Shown here piece by piece: positions 25,101 to 33,302 of a DNA stretch of 50,271 nucleotides (the stretch's first letter is position 1; each line of letters begins with the position of its first letter). This DNA is from Candidatus Omnitrophota bacterium (GTDB taxonomy: Bacteria; Omnitrophota; Gorgyraeia; 1-14-0-20-64-10). Position numbers and translations under genes: made by a program. Location: the NCBI GenBank assembly GCA_023818695.1, contig JAMWCF010000004.1, positions 1 to 50,271 of the forward strand, written 5' to 3'. The notes below the pieces were generated by a model. That model was not told the DNA's origin. It ran no database searches and was given only the letters and a program-made list of their open reading frames with translations.

Positions 25101-26828
25101 TCAGGACCGTTCCCTCATGCTTTTCCGGAGCCGGAATCTGGGCGGTGACGGCTCTTCTTCCCGCGGTTTTTCCTCCAGCTCTTCGAGGCGGGGATCATCC
25201 TCCCTGATCGGATTATAATCCCGGAAGGACTTGAAAGCCCCGGTCTTCTCGTCCCCGGAAACGAACTCATCCCCGCTGACGATGTGGGGCGTGATGAAAA
25301 CGACGAGCTCCTGGCGAGAATTGTCCCTGTCCCTCTGGCGGAAGAACTCTCCGAATAGCGGAATGCGGCCGAAAAGCGGGACCTGGTCGTTCTCGTATTT
25401 TTTCGTGTCCTGGGCCAATCCCCCCAGAACAACCGTCGTACCATCCTTGACCATCACAAGCGTCTCCGCGGTGGAGGTGCTGACGATCGGGATCTGGTTG
25501 CCAATGGGAGTCGTAAGGGTCCTAACCACGCTGCTGACCTCCGGCTTGATTTTCATGGTGATGTATCCGTCGGAATTGATCGACGGCGTGACGGAAAGCT
25601 GGGTCCCCACATCGATGAACTGCACCTGCTCGGCGGTCGTGCTCGTGGACTGTCCGGTGGTGGTGGTCGTGGTCACGTAGGCCTCCCTCGTCCCCACGAG
25701 GATCTTGGCCTCCTGGTTGTGCACCACGAGCACCCTCGGGGTCGCCACCAGCTTTGTCTGCCCCAGGGTTTCCAGATAGCGTAGCAGCTCGTAGCCGTCG
25801 TTATTCAGGAGGCCCAACGCCAGCTTCCCCCATTTGTTGCCCAGCGGAACCTGGGCGACGGAGGCGGCCGTGGTGGTGGAGGTCTGGCGGAAGTCCGCCA
25901 CTTTGTCGACCCCATGGAACTTGATGTTCCTGAAAACGGCGTCCCAGTCGATGCCGCTGTCCAGATTGTCCGTGAGGTTCACCTGGATGATCTTGGCGTC
26001 GATCAGAACCTCCCGCGTCTTCCGATCCAGCAGGGCGATCATCCTCTCCACATCCTTCATCCGGTCAGGCAGTGTTTTGACGATCAGCTGGTTGCTGCGT
26101 TCGTCCGCCTTGACGAACCCGAGCTTCCGGAGCTCCAGATGGTCCTTCAACCGCTCCTCTATCTGCTTGGCGTTAGCGTACCGAAGATCGAAAACACGGA
26201 TCGTCGCCTGCTTCTCAAGGGTCTCCAACGCGCTCTCGATCCGCTGAAGAGCGGCCGGCGTGTCCATGATGACCACCGTGGCGGAATCCTCATCGACGAG
26301 CAGGCGGCCGATTTCGCTCTTCAGCGCGTCCAGCATGTTGAAAGCCGCCTCCGGCGCGGCGTATTTCAGTCGGAACGTCTGAACCTGCCTCAAGTCCGAG
26401 TATTTCTTTCCGTTGAGGACCTTGTACTCCTCCTCGGACATCACGTGGTAGATGTTCCCCTGCCTCATGTAAGCCAACCCGTTGCTGCGCAGAATCAGCT
26501 CAAACACATCCCGGATCGGCACGTCCGTCAAAGAAAGGGTGACCCGGCCGGTCACCGTCTTGGTCGTCGCCAGGTTGAACCCACCTTTCAGGGCCAGATA
26601 TTTCAGAGCGTCCACGACATCGGTGGATTTGAAATCAAGGGAAACCGGCTCCTCCATGCCCCGGGAAGGTATGGCCGCCGCTTCAGGCGTCACGGCGGCG
26701 AATTGCTGACTCTCCTCTTGAGCGAGAGCCGGAGAAGGGTGCGCGGCGAGGGACGCGAGTAAAAAGGAAAAGGCGGCGACTCCGGCCTTCGCTGTTTTTT
26801 CAATACGACAGACGGATCTCTTTGCCAT
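25101..26828 (-). CDS. Secretin (GspD/PilQ family) outer-membrane channel
   Basis: 575 residues from the ATG at 26828. Signal peptide to about residue 37 (cleavage after PALA). An STN/N0 domain (residues 55-125: VSLDFKSTDVVDALKYLAL, VTLSLTDVPIRDVFELIL) is followed by one or two ring-building secretin N domains (130-240, including IRVFDLRYANAKQIEERL and SNQLIVKTLPDRMKDVERMI). The secretin core (about 290-520) has LVATPRVLVVHNQEAKILVG, VGTQLSVTPSIN, GTTVVLGGL and VPLFGRIPLFGEFF with a following LVVFITPHIV. The charged C-terminal tail of about 60 residues could be a pilotin-binding S-domain. The start overlaps the GspC/PilP-like gene by 29 bases; an upstream start at 26846 is less likely. Confidence 0.92.
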   Translation of the reverse strand: MAKRSVCRIEKTAKAGVAAFSFLLASLAAHPSPALAQEESQQFAAVTPEAAAIPSRGMEEPVSLDFKSTDVVDALKYLALKGGFNLATTKTVTGRVTLSLTDVPIRDVFELILRSNGLAYMRQGNIYHVMSEEEYKVLNGKKYSDLRQVQTFRLKYAAPEAAFNMLDALKSEIGRLLVDEDSATVVIMDTPAALQRIESALETLEKQATIRVFDLRYANAKQIEERLKDHLELRKLGFVKADERSNQLIVKTLPDRMKDVERMIALLDRKTREVLIDAKIIQVNLTDNLDSGIDWDAVFRNIKFHGVDKVADFRQTSTTTAASVAQVPLGNKWGKLALGLLNNDGYELLRYLETLGQTKLVATPRVLVVHNQEAKILVGTREAYVTTTTTTGQSTSTTAEQVQFIDVGTQLSVTPSINSDGYITMKIKPEVSSVVRTLTTPIGNQIPIVSTSTAETLVMVKDGTTVVLGGLAQDTKKYENDQVPLFGRIPLFGEFFRQRDRDNSRQELVVFITPHIVSGDEFVSGDEKTGAFKSFRDYNPIREDDPRLEELEEKPREEEPSPPRFRLRKSMRERS

Positions 26829-27453
26829 CGCGCTCCAGGACAACACCGTGTGCCGTCACCTCTTTGACCATCATCCCATTGACCTCCTCTCCGACTCCCA
26901 CAAAATAGGTCCTGCCCCCCTTCGCGTCCTCGATGAGGGCGCGGGGAGTCCCCGACCGGTCTATGCCCACCACGGTCAATCCATCCGCCAGATTCTCGAC
27001 CTGCGGCGACGCGGTTGCGCGGACGTCGGGGATTTTCTTTACCGTCGTCTCAAACGGCGTACGAACGTCCGCGGAACCGATGTAAACGGAGACCGGCCGC
27101 ATGTAATCCTCCGGCTTTTCCGACGTCTGCCCGCCCGGCGCGCGGATGTCGATCGTTTCGTTCAGAGGCGCCTTCTTCCCGGTTTCATAGGGAGCCATAA
27201 CGTCCCTGACGACATAAACGCCCAGAGCCAGCAGAACGATCCATAACAGACGGCTGCTCAAGCGGATCCGCTCCAGGAATTCATCCTCGGACCGCCGTCT
27301 CCTGAAAGAGGACCCTCTTCTCCCGAACCGGGCAAAGATCCCCAGCCATCCCTCCTTGGAACTGGAAAAGGAGAGAGCGGCCGACCGGATGCCGGACGGG
27401 TCTTCGATCAGCTTCAGCAAACGCTCTTCTGCAGTGCTTCTGTCGGCGACCAT
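26800..27453 (-). CDS. GspC/PilP-like inner-membrane partner of the secretin
   Basis: 217 residues. A basic cytoplasmic segment (residues 1-66, FRRRRSEDEFLERIRL) precedes one transmembrane helix (LLWIVLLALGVYVV). A linker leads to a small beta domain at residues 155-217: LTVVGIDRSGTPRALIEDA, TYFVGVGEEVNGM, VKEVTAHGVVLERDGKEIRL. That pattern (a value, its regulated form, then V-x-x-I-x-x-x-x-V-x-L) is the homology region of GspC and PilP, which binds the N0 domain of secretins. It lies between the ATPase and secretin genes and overlaps both (40 and 29 bases). Confidence 0.82.
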   Translation of the reverse strand: MVADRSTAEERLLKLIEDPSGIRSAALSFSSSKEGWLGIFARFGRRGSSFRRRRSEDEFLERIRLSSRLLWIVLLALGVYVVRDVMAPYETGKKAPLNETIDIRAPGGQTSEKPEDYMRPVSVYIGSADVRTPFETTVKKIPDVRATASPQVENLADGLTVVGIDRSGTPRALIEDAKGGRTYFVGVGEEVNGMMVKEVTAHGVVLERDGKEIRLSY

Positions 27454-28277
27454 CCCGCTTCAATATCCTCCTGAAGGACGTTATCCACCAATTCCCGGTC
27501 CACCACGGACCGGTTATACATCACCAACCCCCGAAGGGCCCTGTGGCAGAGCATGGCAATTTTCCTCGGATAGCCGGAGGAGGCCCGATAAATGGCGTGG
27601 ATCGCTTCATCCAAAAAGAGGGGGGAAGGGAAATGGTACCCGGCCTCATACAGCCGGAATTCCACCATCTCGCGGGTCTCTTCGAAGGTGAGCGGGGTCA
27701 GCATTGATTTCATGCTGATCCTGTCGACCACGTTGGGCATGCTCTTTAAGAGGGGCAGCAACTCCATTTGGCCCAGCAAGACCAGCTGGAGAAGTTTTGT
27801 CTCGTTGGTCTCATAGTTGAGCAGAACCCGCAGCGCCTCCAGGGAAAGAGGATTCAGCTTATGGGCCTCATCAATGATCAGGACGACCGTTTTGTGCTCC
27901 TCCACCCCTTTGCGGAAAAGAAACCGTTCCAGCCCTTCCCTGTAATCCAAAAGGGTGGGACGGACGGCCGCCGTCTCAATGCCGAAGGAGCGGATGAGGG
28001 CTTGATAAAACTGCTCCTCCGACGGGAAGGTGGGATCCAGCATCATGTGGAAGATGAAGCCCTCCCTTTCGCTCAACATCTGAATCAACTTCCGGCCCAA
28101 GGTGGTTTTGCCCACCCCCACATCCCCTATGACGACGCTCAAACCCCGCTTGAGGCGGAATTCAATGACCAGGTTGGCCAGTGTCGCCCGGTGCCGCTGG
28201 GACTGGTAGAAAAAGAGCGGATCGGGACTGGTGGAAAAAGGTTCCCGATCGAGTCCCAGAACCTGAAAGTAGCTCAT
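27414..28277 (-). CDS. exeA: ExeA/GspA-type AAA+ ATPase
   Basis: 287 residues. The start MSYFQVLGLDREPFSTSPDP and the phrase FFYQSQRHRATLANL are the usual N-terminus of ExeA-like AAA ATPases. Walker A is GDVGVGKTT (residues 51-59) and Walker B is VVLIIDEAH (131-139); sensor and arginine regions follow (LVLLGQMEL, RISMKSMLTPLTFEET). In Aeromonas the ExeA-ExeB pair helps insert and assemble the secretin in the peptidoglycan. Here the protein lacks the C-terminal membrane and peptidoglycan-binding part of ExeA, ending after the AAA module. It is the first gene of the secretin operon. Confidence 0.88.
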   Translation of the reverse strand: MSYFQVLGLDREPFSTSPDPLFFYQSQRHRATLANLVIEFRLKRGLSVVIGDVGVGKTTLGRKLIQMLSEREGFIFHMMLDPTFPSEEQFYQALIRSFGIETAAVRPTLLDYREGLERFLFRKGVEEHKTVVLIIDEAHKLNPLSLEALRVLLNYETNETKLLQLVLLGQMELLPLLKSMPNVVDRISMKSMLTPLTFEETREMVEFRLYEAGYHFPSPLFLDEAIHAIYRASSGYPRKIAMLCHRALRGLVMYNRSVVDRELVDNVLQEDIEAGWSPTEALQKSVC

Positions 28278-28417
28278 CGAGGCGAGAAACTCCCTGCAGA
28301 GAGCTGGCTTGACTGCCCGGAGTTTTTAGTCTCTGATCCTGTGCCCATACCCTTTCGCCGGTTCCTGGATGTCGGGGAGCCAGTCACCCAGCGGTGGTAT
28401 TGCTCTCTCGTCGAGTT
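28278..28417 (-). promoter_or_regulatory. Structured 140-nt leader of the secretin operon
   Basis: From the predicted start near 28417 to the ATG at 28277 the leader is 140 bases. It contains an inverted repeat AAACTCC / GGAGTTT (28320-28326 and 28286-28292) that overlaps the GGAG nearest the start codon, so a hairpin could mask the ribosome site. I could not match it to a known riboswitch. Confidence 0.35.
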
Positions 28418-28423
28418 TCACTC

Positions 28424-28452
28424 AGCATAATATCGCCACGCACGGCTGTCAA
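28424..28452 (-). promoter_or_regulatory. Sigma-70 promoter of the secretin operon
   Basis: Minus strand TTGACA (28452-28447), 17-base spacer, TATGCT (28429-28424). This is the best consensus promoter in the window. Confidence 0.75.
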
Positions 28453-28486
28453 GAGAAAACAAATGTAACTTGAAGAGCCGCCTCAA

Positions 28487-29623
28487 CTAACGTTCCAAGA
28501 TCCCCTGCTCTACGCGGGACCACTTTTCGGCCGGAAAACCGGCTTCAAAAGCGTCCGGCACCGCTTCCCCGATGGAAAGCCGCTTCAAAAATTCCTTGAA
28601 ACGCTCGATCCCGTGCTTCTCGATGAGATAAGAGACGACGATCCTCGCCTGCGCGTAGGCCCGTTCCATGTCGGCCGCATCGGATGGCTGCTCGAAATGG
28701 GCGTCCAGCCATTTCAAGGGGACCCAGAGAACCTTTCGGTGGATTTTATCGGCGATCTCCTGCTCCCTCTCTGAAAGAGGACGCGCCGGCTCCTTCCACT
28801 GCGCATATCCTTCGTGGATCCACACCGGCAAGCGGGAGCCGTACAATTTATGAAGAAAAGCGTGGGCCAATTCATGGGAAAGGATGGCGGCCTCCCAGGG
28901 GGTCTGGACATCCTCCAGGCGGATCCGGATCCTTCCGTCATAGAAACCGATCGCATAGTCGAACTGGGCGTTGACCTTTTCAAATTGCCCCACCCGGTAA
29001 AGGATCACCGTCACCTGCCCCCCGATCTGGCCCAATTCCTGCGCCAGGTACCGGTATTCCCTCTCCAGGACCGCCCCGACATGCTGGGCCTTCAGCCGCT
29101 GCGCGTCCTCGGGAAACCGAACCTGAAAATGATCGGTGGACTCGATGAGAAACCGCCGCTCCACCGCCTGGTCCCGCTGCGCCTGACTGATCCGTTTGGA
29201 AACCACCTCCCACTGCGGTTCAGGAACGAGCCCGTGCGCCTTTTCCCATGCCCGGATGGCGTTTGCAAAGTCGTTCCTCTGCAGATAGTACAAATCCCCC
29301 AGACGGACCCAGGCCAGCCCATTCCGGTCGTATAAACCGACCGCCTCCTGGAGAAGATCGAACGATTCGGAGACCTTCTCGCCGCCTGCTTTGTGCATGG
29401 CGAGGTCGCTCAAGGCGAAGGAGAGGTTGCGGCGTATCTGTTCGTCGTCCGGCGCGATGGAAAAAGCTTCGCGCAGAAAAGAAACCGCCTGTTCCAGCCG
29501 GCCGTCGCGCGCCTCGGCGATGGCCCGGTTGTTCAGTTCAGACGCGGTGGACTCCGACCCGCAGGCAGGCGGCTGGACTCCTAGCATGAACAAACCGATG
29601 AAAAAGAGGACCGGCGGCTTCAT
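28487..29623 (-). CDS. Exported TPR protein with peptidase MA (gluzincin) domain
   Basis: 378 residues. Signal peptide 1-22. TPRs cover residues about 25-140 (NNRAIAEARDGRLEQAVSFL, LAWVRLGDLYYLQRNDFA). A peptidase-MA-like zinc metalloprotease domain lies at about 160-350: HFQVRF at the start, the zinc motif HELAH at 250-254 and a downstream glutamate in WIHEGYAQW (Glu271), the third ligand expected of gluzincins. Likely a periplasmic or surface protease with TPRs for substrate or partner binding. It is the last gene of the DUF4954 operon; its start overlaps the previous stop (ATGA). Confidence 0.9.
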   Translation of the reverse strand: MKPPVLFFIGLFMLGVQPPACGSESTASELNNRAIAEARDGRLEQAVSFLREAFSIAPDDEQIRRNLSFALSDLAMHKAGGEKVSESFDLLQEAVGLYDRNGLAWVRLGDLYYLQRNDFANAIRAWEKAHGLVPEPQWEVVSKRISQAQRDQAVERRFLIESTDHFQVRFPEDAQRLKAQHVGAVLEREYRYLAQELGQIGGQVTVILYRVGQFEKVNAQFDYAIGFYDGRIRIRLEDVQTPWEAAILSHELAHAFLHKLYGSRLPVWIHEGYAQWKEPARPLSEREQEIADKIHRKVLWVPLKWLDAHFEQPSDAADMERAYAQARIVVSYLIEKHGIERFKEFLKRLSIGEAVPDAFEAGFPAEKWSRVEQGILER

Positions 29624-30090
29624 GGCCCAGCTTGATTTTGATTCTGTTCGACGTGGTGCCTGGCTCGCAGCTCATCCTCGGCGGCCTTCAGCCGTTTCTC
29701 AAGGAACTCCAGCCGCTTCTCGAGGTCCGTGATCCGGCGTTCGGCGGCGGAAAATTTCCGGCCCACGTAGTCTTCCACCGGAATAGGACCCACGACGCCG
29801 TCCTTCTCTTCAAGCGGCCAGTCGGCGGGAAGCACGAACCGGATTCCCCGGCTCTCCTTGACGACCATTGCCGGCTTGTTCGTTTCCCGCTCCTCTCCCG
29901 CGGCGACGGGGCCGCAGACCATCGCCGCAATAATCCCTCCCAGTAACCCGAGGATAAAAACACCCCTCAAAATCGGCGACTGCCATCCTCCGACGGGGCA
30001 GCCGGCGCAGCACATCCGCAGGCCGCGCGGCACGGTTTTGTGCGCGGCCGAGGACAGAGCAAGGCGCCGCGCTGGGCGGAGGTGCGCCAT
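29620..30090 (-). CDS. Small membrane or exported coiled-coil protein, unknown function
   Basis: 156 residues if started at the ATG at 30090, two bases after the previous stop. An in-frame start at the Met before CCAGCPVGG (near 30012) is also possible. A hydrophobic segment (GVFILGLLGGIIAAMVCG) near residue 50 is a signal or anchor. Then comes VKESRGIRFVLPADWPLEEK, a short motif that recurs in exported proteins, and a C-terminal coiled coil (AAERRITDLEKRLEFLEKR). The arginine-rich first 25 residues argue for the shorter start. Its stop overlaps the peptidase start. Family unknown. Confidence 0.7.
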   Translation of the reverse strand: MAHLRPARRLALSSAAHKTVPRGLRMCCAGCPVGGWQSPILRGVFILGLLGGIIAAMVCGPVAAGEERETNKPAMVVKESRGIRFVLPADWPLEEKDGVVGPIPVEDYVGRKFSAAERRITDLEKRLEFLEKRLKAAEDELRARHHVEQNQNQAGP

Positions 30091-30092
30091 CT

Positions 30093-31160
30093 TCAATCGG
30101 TCACCGCCCTGCTTGGCCTGCCACGCGGCTGGACCGGCAGCATCGGTTTTCGATGAACCAGAATCGACAAGAGCCGGTAGCCCTCATCCGGATTGTCCGT
30201 CTGCATGAAAAATCCGGAAAATCTGGCCCGGTCAGTGGAAGCGAATTTCTGATGGACCTTCACGAAAACCCGACCGATCATCTCCTCCTTCCCTATAAAA
30301 CTGGCGGAACCGGGGCGGGTCGCGGTGACGGCGGTCACGCCGATCTGGAAAGCGCTCTGCTCCTGGGCCGCCCGTTCCCGGACGGGCCGGGAGGCGATTT
30401 CCACATCATCGGCGGTGTTCTGGTAGGTCATGGCGGCGATTTGCGTCAGCGGAACCGGTCTGAACCCCCGCACGACGGTGCCGTCCTCCATCACATGGCC
30501 GTTCTTGTACCACCAGGGCTCAAACCGGGTGAGAAACGGCGACTCGACGATCGATCCGCCGCCGGGATGGCGGTGCGCCTGGGCGAAATCGGTCAGTTTG
30601 GGCATCACGACGCCCTCGATCAATTCCATATAAGGGCCGAAATCCCCGTCCCAGCCCGGCGGCCGGCTGCGGCCCGTTGAATCGGAGAGCTCCAAGTGGA
30701 TCCCGAAAGCCACCCGCAGGTCCTTCCAATCCAGACCGGCCAGATCCTCCAGCAGATCCTCATAGTGTCGCACGGCCGCCGAATTCTCCCGCAGCCAAGC
30801 GGGGTCTCCATCAATGAAGCCGACGGTCTGCAGGCCGCTTCTGGAAGCCCGGTCCAGGATCGCCTGTTTCTGCCCCTTTTCTAAACCCAGAAAAGAACCG
30901 CCCCTTATCCAGACGGTGTCGATCCCGGCCCACACCGCCAGAGGAAAGAAATAGGGCTGATCCAGAAGGGGGCCGGCGTCGCCGATGATCACGGAAAGAT
31001 GTTTCGACTCCCCTATCTCCTTCTTGACCGGCACCAGTTCCCCTTTCTGTTTGACGCTGGCCGCCCAACAGGGAGGAACCGGCGCGGCGCATAAAAGAAA
31101 AACAGCGGCAAAGAGAAATATCCCTTGCCGCCGTTGGGGCTGTCCGGTAAGCGCCGCCAT
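30093..31160 (-). CDS. Exported TIM-barrel-like protein
   Basis: 355 residues with a signal peptide (IFLFAAVFLLCAAPVP). The body alternates beta and alpha elements. Parts echo the two TIM-barrel proteins at 36202-37161 and 39661-41970: a helix then SGLQTVGFIDGDPAWL, and later VAFGIHLELSDS where those proteins have a catalytic-looking GIHTDIE or GVSLDIE. A barrel fold of glycoside-hydrolase type is therefore likely, but the acidic residue set is less clear here (HLEL). It lies 21 bases behind the DUF4954 gene. Substrate unknown. Confidence 0.78.
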   Translation of the reverse strand: MAALTGQPQRRQGIFLFAAVFLLCAAPVPPCWAASVKQKGELVPVKKEIGESKHLSVIIGDAGPLLDQPYFFPLAVWAGIDTVWIRGGSFLGLEKGQKQAILDRASRSGLQTVGFIDGDPAWLRENSAAVRHYEDLLEDLAGLDWKDLRVAFGIHLELSDSTGRSRPPGWDGDFGPYMELIEGVVMPKLTDFAQAHRHPGGGSIVESPFLTRFEPWWYKNGHVMEDGTVVRGFRPVPLTQIAAMTYQNTADDVEIASRPVRERAAQEQSAFQIGVTAVTATRPGSASFIGKEEMIGRVFVKVHQKFASTDRARFSGFFMQTDNPDEGYRLLSILVHRKPMLPVQPRGRPSRAVTD

Positions 31161-31181
31161 GCACTCTATTTTACTACGCCG

Positions 31182-33182
31182 CTACGCGGATGTCGCTCCG
31201 TGCTTGGCGAATTCTCCTTTTCCGGCGGAAGCCGTCTTTCCGACCGCAGCCAGAAGCCGCTGGACATCCTGTTTGAGTTTTTCGGTCACCGCCCAGGTCT
31301 CCTTGATGAAGGAGTCCTGCGAAGCCGGTTTATGGGCCTGCGGGTAATCCTCGATCACCTCGGCCCCGCGCTTGTCATCCTTCTCCTTGGAGCTCTGCAC
31401 GTCGGCGGCGATCCTCTCCTGCATCCGAACCAGCTCTTCCAGCAGCTGCGCCGGCTCGGCGCCCGGAAACTCCTTGGAGAGGAGTCCCCTTTCATGCTCC
31501 CATCGGGGAGAACCAGTTGTCGATGCCAGTAGTTTTTTCGCCGTCTCCTTGGGATTGGAGGAATTCTTGGAGATGACCGCCTCCAGTTCCCTCTTGAAGC
31601 CCAGCAGCGCGTAATACCGGATGTAGAAGGTGTACGCCTCGATCCCCTTCTTCCGGGCCCCCTCCAGACAGACGTTTTTGCCCAGCCCCTTGATCTCCTT
31701 GGAGGTGTAGTAATCCTTCACCTCTTTGACCAAAAGGCGCTGGCGGGCATCCACCATCATGTCGACGATATCGGGCCGGAAGACTTCGAAATCAAAGGTG
31801 GAGCGCTTGGCTTTATTCCGCTTCTGGTACTTGCCTTCGTTGCGCCGAACCATGTAGATGTTGTCAGACAGGACCCATCCCGGCATGATCTCCATGTAAG
31901 CGGGGGAAACGCCGGCGTAAGCGGCGGCGGGGGTGTTGATCAGTGAAAAAGGGAACTCCACCTTCTGGGGAAGCAGGGTGGCGCCGCTGGCGATGATCGT
32001 GTAGGGGGACTGCGTCAGGTCGGTCGGGAATTTGATGTTGACCCCCAGGCCGAAGAAGGTCCCCTCGCCCGGCCAAATCTCCTGGTCGGGAGCCTTGGCG
32101 GTGTGGTTCGAACCGACGTTGGCGCCGTAGCCGACGTTCCCCTTCCCTTCGGGCCACAAAGCGGCGATCAACAGGGCCTGATGATGGAAGCCGACGAAAG
32201 GACCTAACAGGGCGCTGGTAACCTCCCCCTCCGCCACACCGGTATTGGGACCGAGGATGGAATGGGTCACCTTGCCATGCCGCTCGACGTGGGAGTGCTC
32301 GACCAGAAGGGAGGTATCGACGATCGCCTCGCTGGTCACCTCGCAGCCCCATTGCAGCACGCTGTTCTTGACGATCGCCCCGTGCGATATCTCGGTCGCC
32401 TCCTCGACGTTGCTCAAAACGGTCGCGTGGGCCACCAGCTGCGCCGCGTCGATGTGAGCAGCCTCACCCAGAAGGACCCCCACCACTTTCGGGGTGTGGA
32501 GGATCGTCGCGGAGGGGCCGATCACGTTGCAGGGGGCGGACACTTGCTTCAGGTACTTCTCAATCCCCTTGGCGACGCCTTCGATCAGCTTCTTGTCCCC
32601 CCGGGAGCGGGTCAAAACCCACGCCCCATCAATGGTCAGTTCCGCGAACAGAGGGACTTCCCGGCCGCCGGTTTCGATGGCGATGAGGATCTCCGATCCG
32701 TTGGCGAAACTTTCCGTGCCGTCAATCGTCACCACGCCCACATCAAAGAGCACCGCCCTCTCATTCAGAACGGTCCTGTTCAGCAGGCGGACGTTCCGGA
32801 TGAAAACGTTCTCTCCAACTACGCAGTGAGAGAGGGTGGCGTGCGAAAGGCCGGTCGGCAGGACAGCTCCCTCCACGGAAACGGTTCCGGAACAGGAGGA
32901 CAGCAGCACAGGACCCGCGAAATGGCAGCGGTTGACCCTCTTCGGGTCAAAACCCTTGCCGACCCACACCTGCTTCCAATCCTCCGCGGTGTTCCCCTGG
33001 GATTGGAGCACTTTCAGCTGGGCGGCCGTCAGCGGCTGGTAGCCGGCCTTCTGCCTTTTAGCGGGCGCGGCGAACAACAGGGCGAACAGGTTCCGTGCCT
33101 TTTCAGCCGCTATGACGGCCTCCGATTTCGAACAAGCGGCTTCCAACGCTTTCAAGAGATCGAACTTCGGGGGATTCATCAT
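31182..33182 (-). CDS. DUF4954-type left-handed beta-helix protein
   Basis: 666 residues. A start pattern LTAAQLKVLQSQGNTAEDW, then VNRCHFAGPVLLSS, and a long run of hexapeptide-like turns (LSHCVVGENVFIRNVRLL, GAIVKNSVLQWGCEV, HGKVTHSILGPNTGVA) are typical of DUF4954 proteins, which combine a left-handed beta helix with a helical C-terminal part. NVGYGANVGSNHT and GEGTFFGLGVNIKFP sit in the most conserved stretch of the family. No signal peptide, so cytoplasmic. Such folds are common in sugar-nucleotide acyl- and nucleotidyltransferases, but no activity is known. Two Met codons are possible; the second (33179) has the better spacing to GGAGGA. Confidence 0.85.
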   Translation of the reverse strand: MMNPPKFDLLKALEAACSKSEAVIAAEKARNLFALLFAAPAKRQKAGYQPLTAAQLKVLQSQGNTAEDWKQVWVGKGFDPKRVNRCHFAGPVLLSSCSGTVSVEGAVLPTGLSHATLSHCVVGENVFIRNVRLLNRTVLNERAVLFDVGVVTIDGTESFANGSEILIAIETGGREVPLFAELTIDGAWVLTRSRGDKKLIEGVAKGIEKYLKQVSAPCNVIGPSATILHTPKVVGVLLGEAAHIDAAQLVAHATVLSNVEEATEISHGAIVKNSVLQWGCEVTSEAIVDTSLLVEHSHVERHGKVTHSILGPNTGVAEGEVTSALLGPFVGFHHQALLIAALWPEGKGNVGYGANVGSNHTAKAPDQEIWPGEGTFFGLGVNIKFPTDLTQSPYTIIASGATLLPQKVEFPFSLINTPAAAYAGVSPAYMEIMPGWVLSDNIYMVRRNEGKYQKRNKAKRSTFDFEVFRPDIVDMMVDARQRLLVKEVKDYYTSKEIKGLGKNVCLEGARKKGIEAYTFYIRYYALLGFKRELEAVISKNSSNPKETAKKLLASTTGSPRWEHERGLLSKEFPGAEPAQLLEELVRMQERIAADVQSSKEKDDKRGAEVIEDYPQAHKPASQDSFIKETWAVTEKLKQDVQRLLAAVGKTASAGKGEFAKHGATSA

Positions 33183-33230
33183 TCCTCCATGAGTCTAAGA
33201 GCCGGTTTCACAGCCTGCTCTAGAAAGTGG

Positions 33231-33272
33231 AGTGGGCCGCGGAAGTGTCCTCCTCCCGCAGCCCACTTTTTT
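33231..33272. terminator. Strong hairpin with T-run between nagB and the DUF4954 gene
   Basis: AGTGGGC (33231-33237) pairs with GCCCACT (33261-33267), extended inside by GCGG/CCGC with one mismatch. Six T follow on the plus strand. On the minus strand, where both flanking genes lie, the same hairpin is followed only by CCACTTTC, so it may be a weak or bidirectional nagB terminator. A second small hairpin (AGAGC/GCTCT, 33198-33221) lies between it and the DUF4954 start. Confidence 0.45.
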
Positions 33273-33302
33273 AACCGTTTATAGATCCGTCCTTTTCGGG
33301 GT

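Noticed and set aside
28278-28417. Second GEMM riboswitch before the secretin operon
   Set aside because: A CGAAAGG and a GGG stretch occur, but the CGCAAA block and the returning GGGUUGCC strand are missing.
33198-33221. Possible solo end of the MITE (17 of 20 bases similar)
   Set aside because: The segment is itself a small hairpin (AGAGC/GCTCT) with no partner end and no target duplication, so the resemblance is probably chance.
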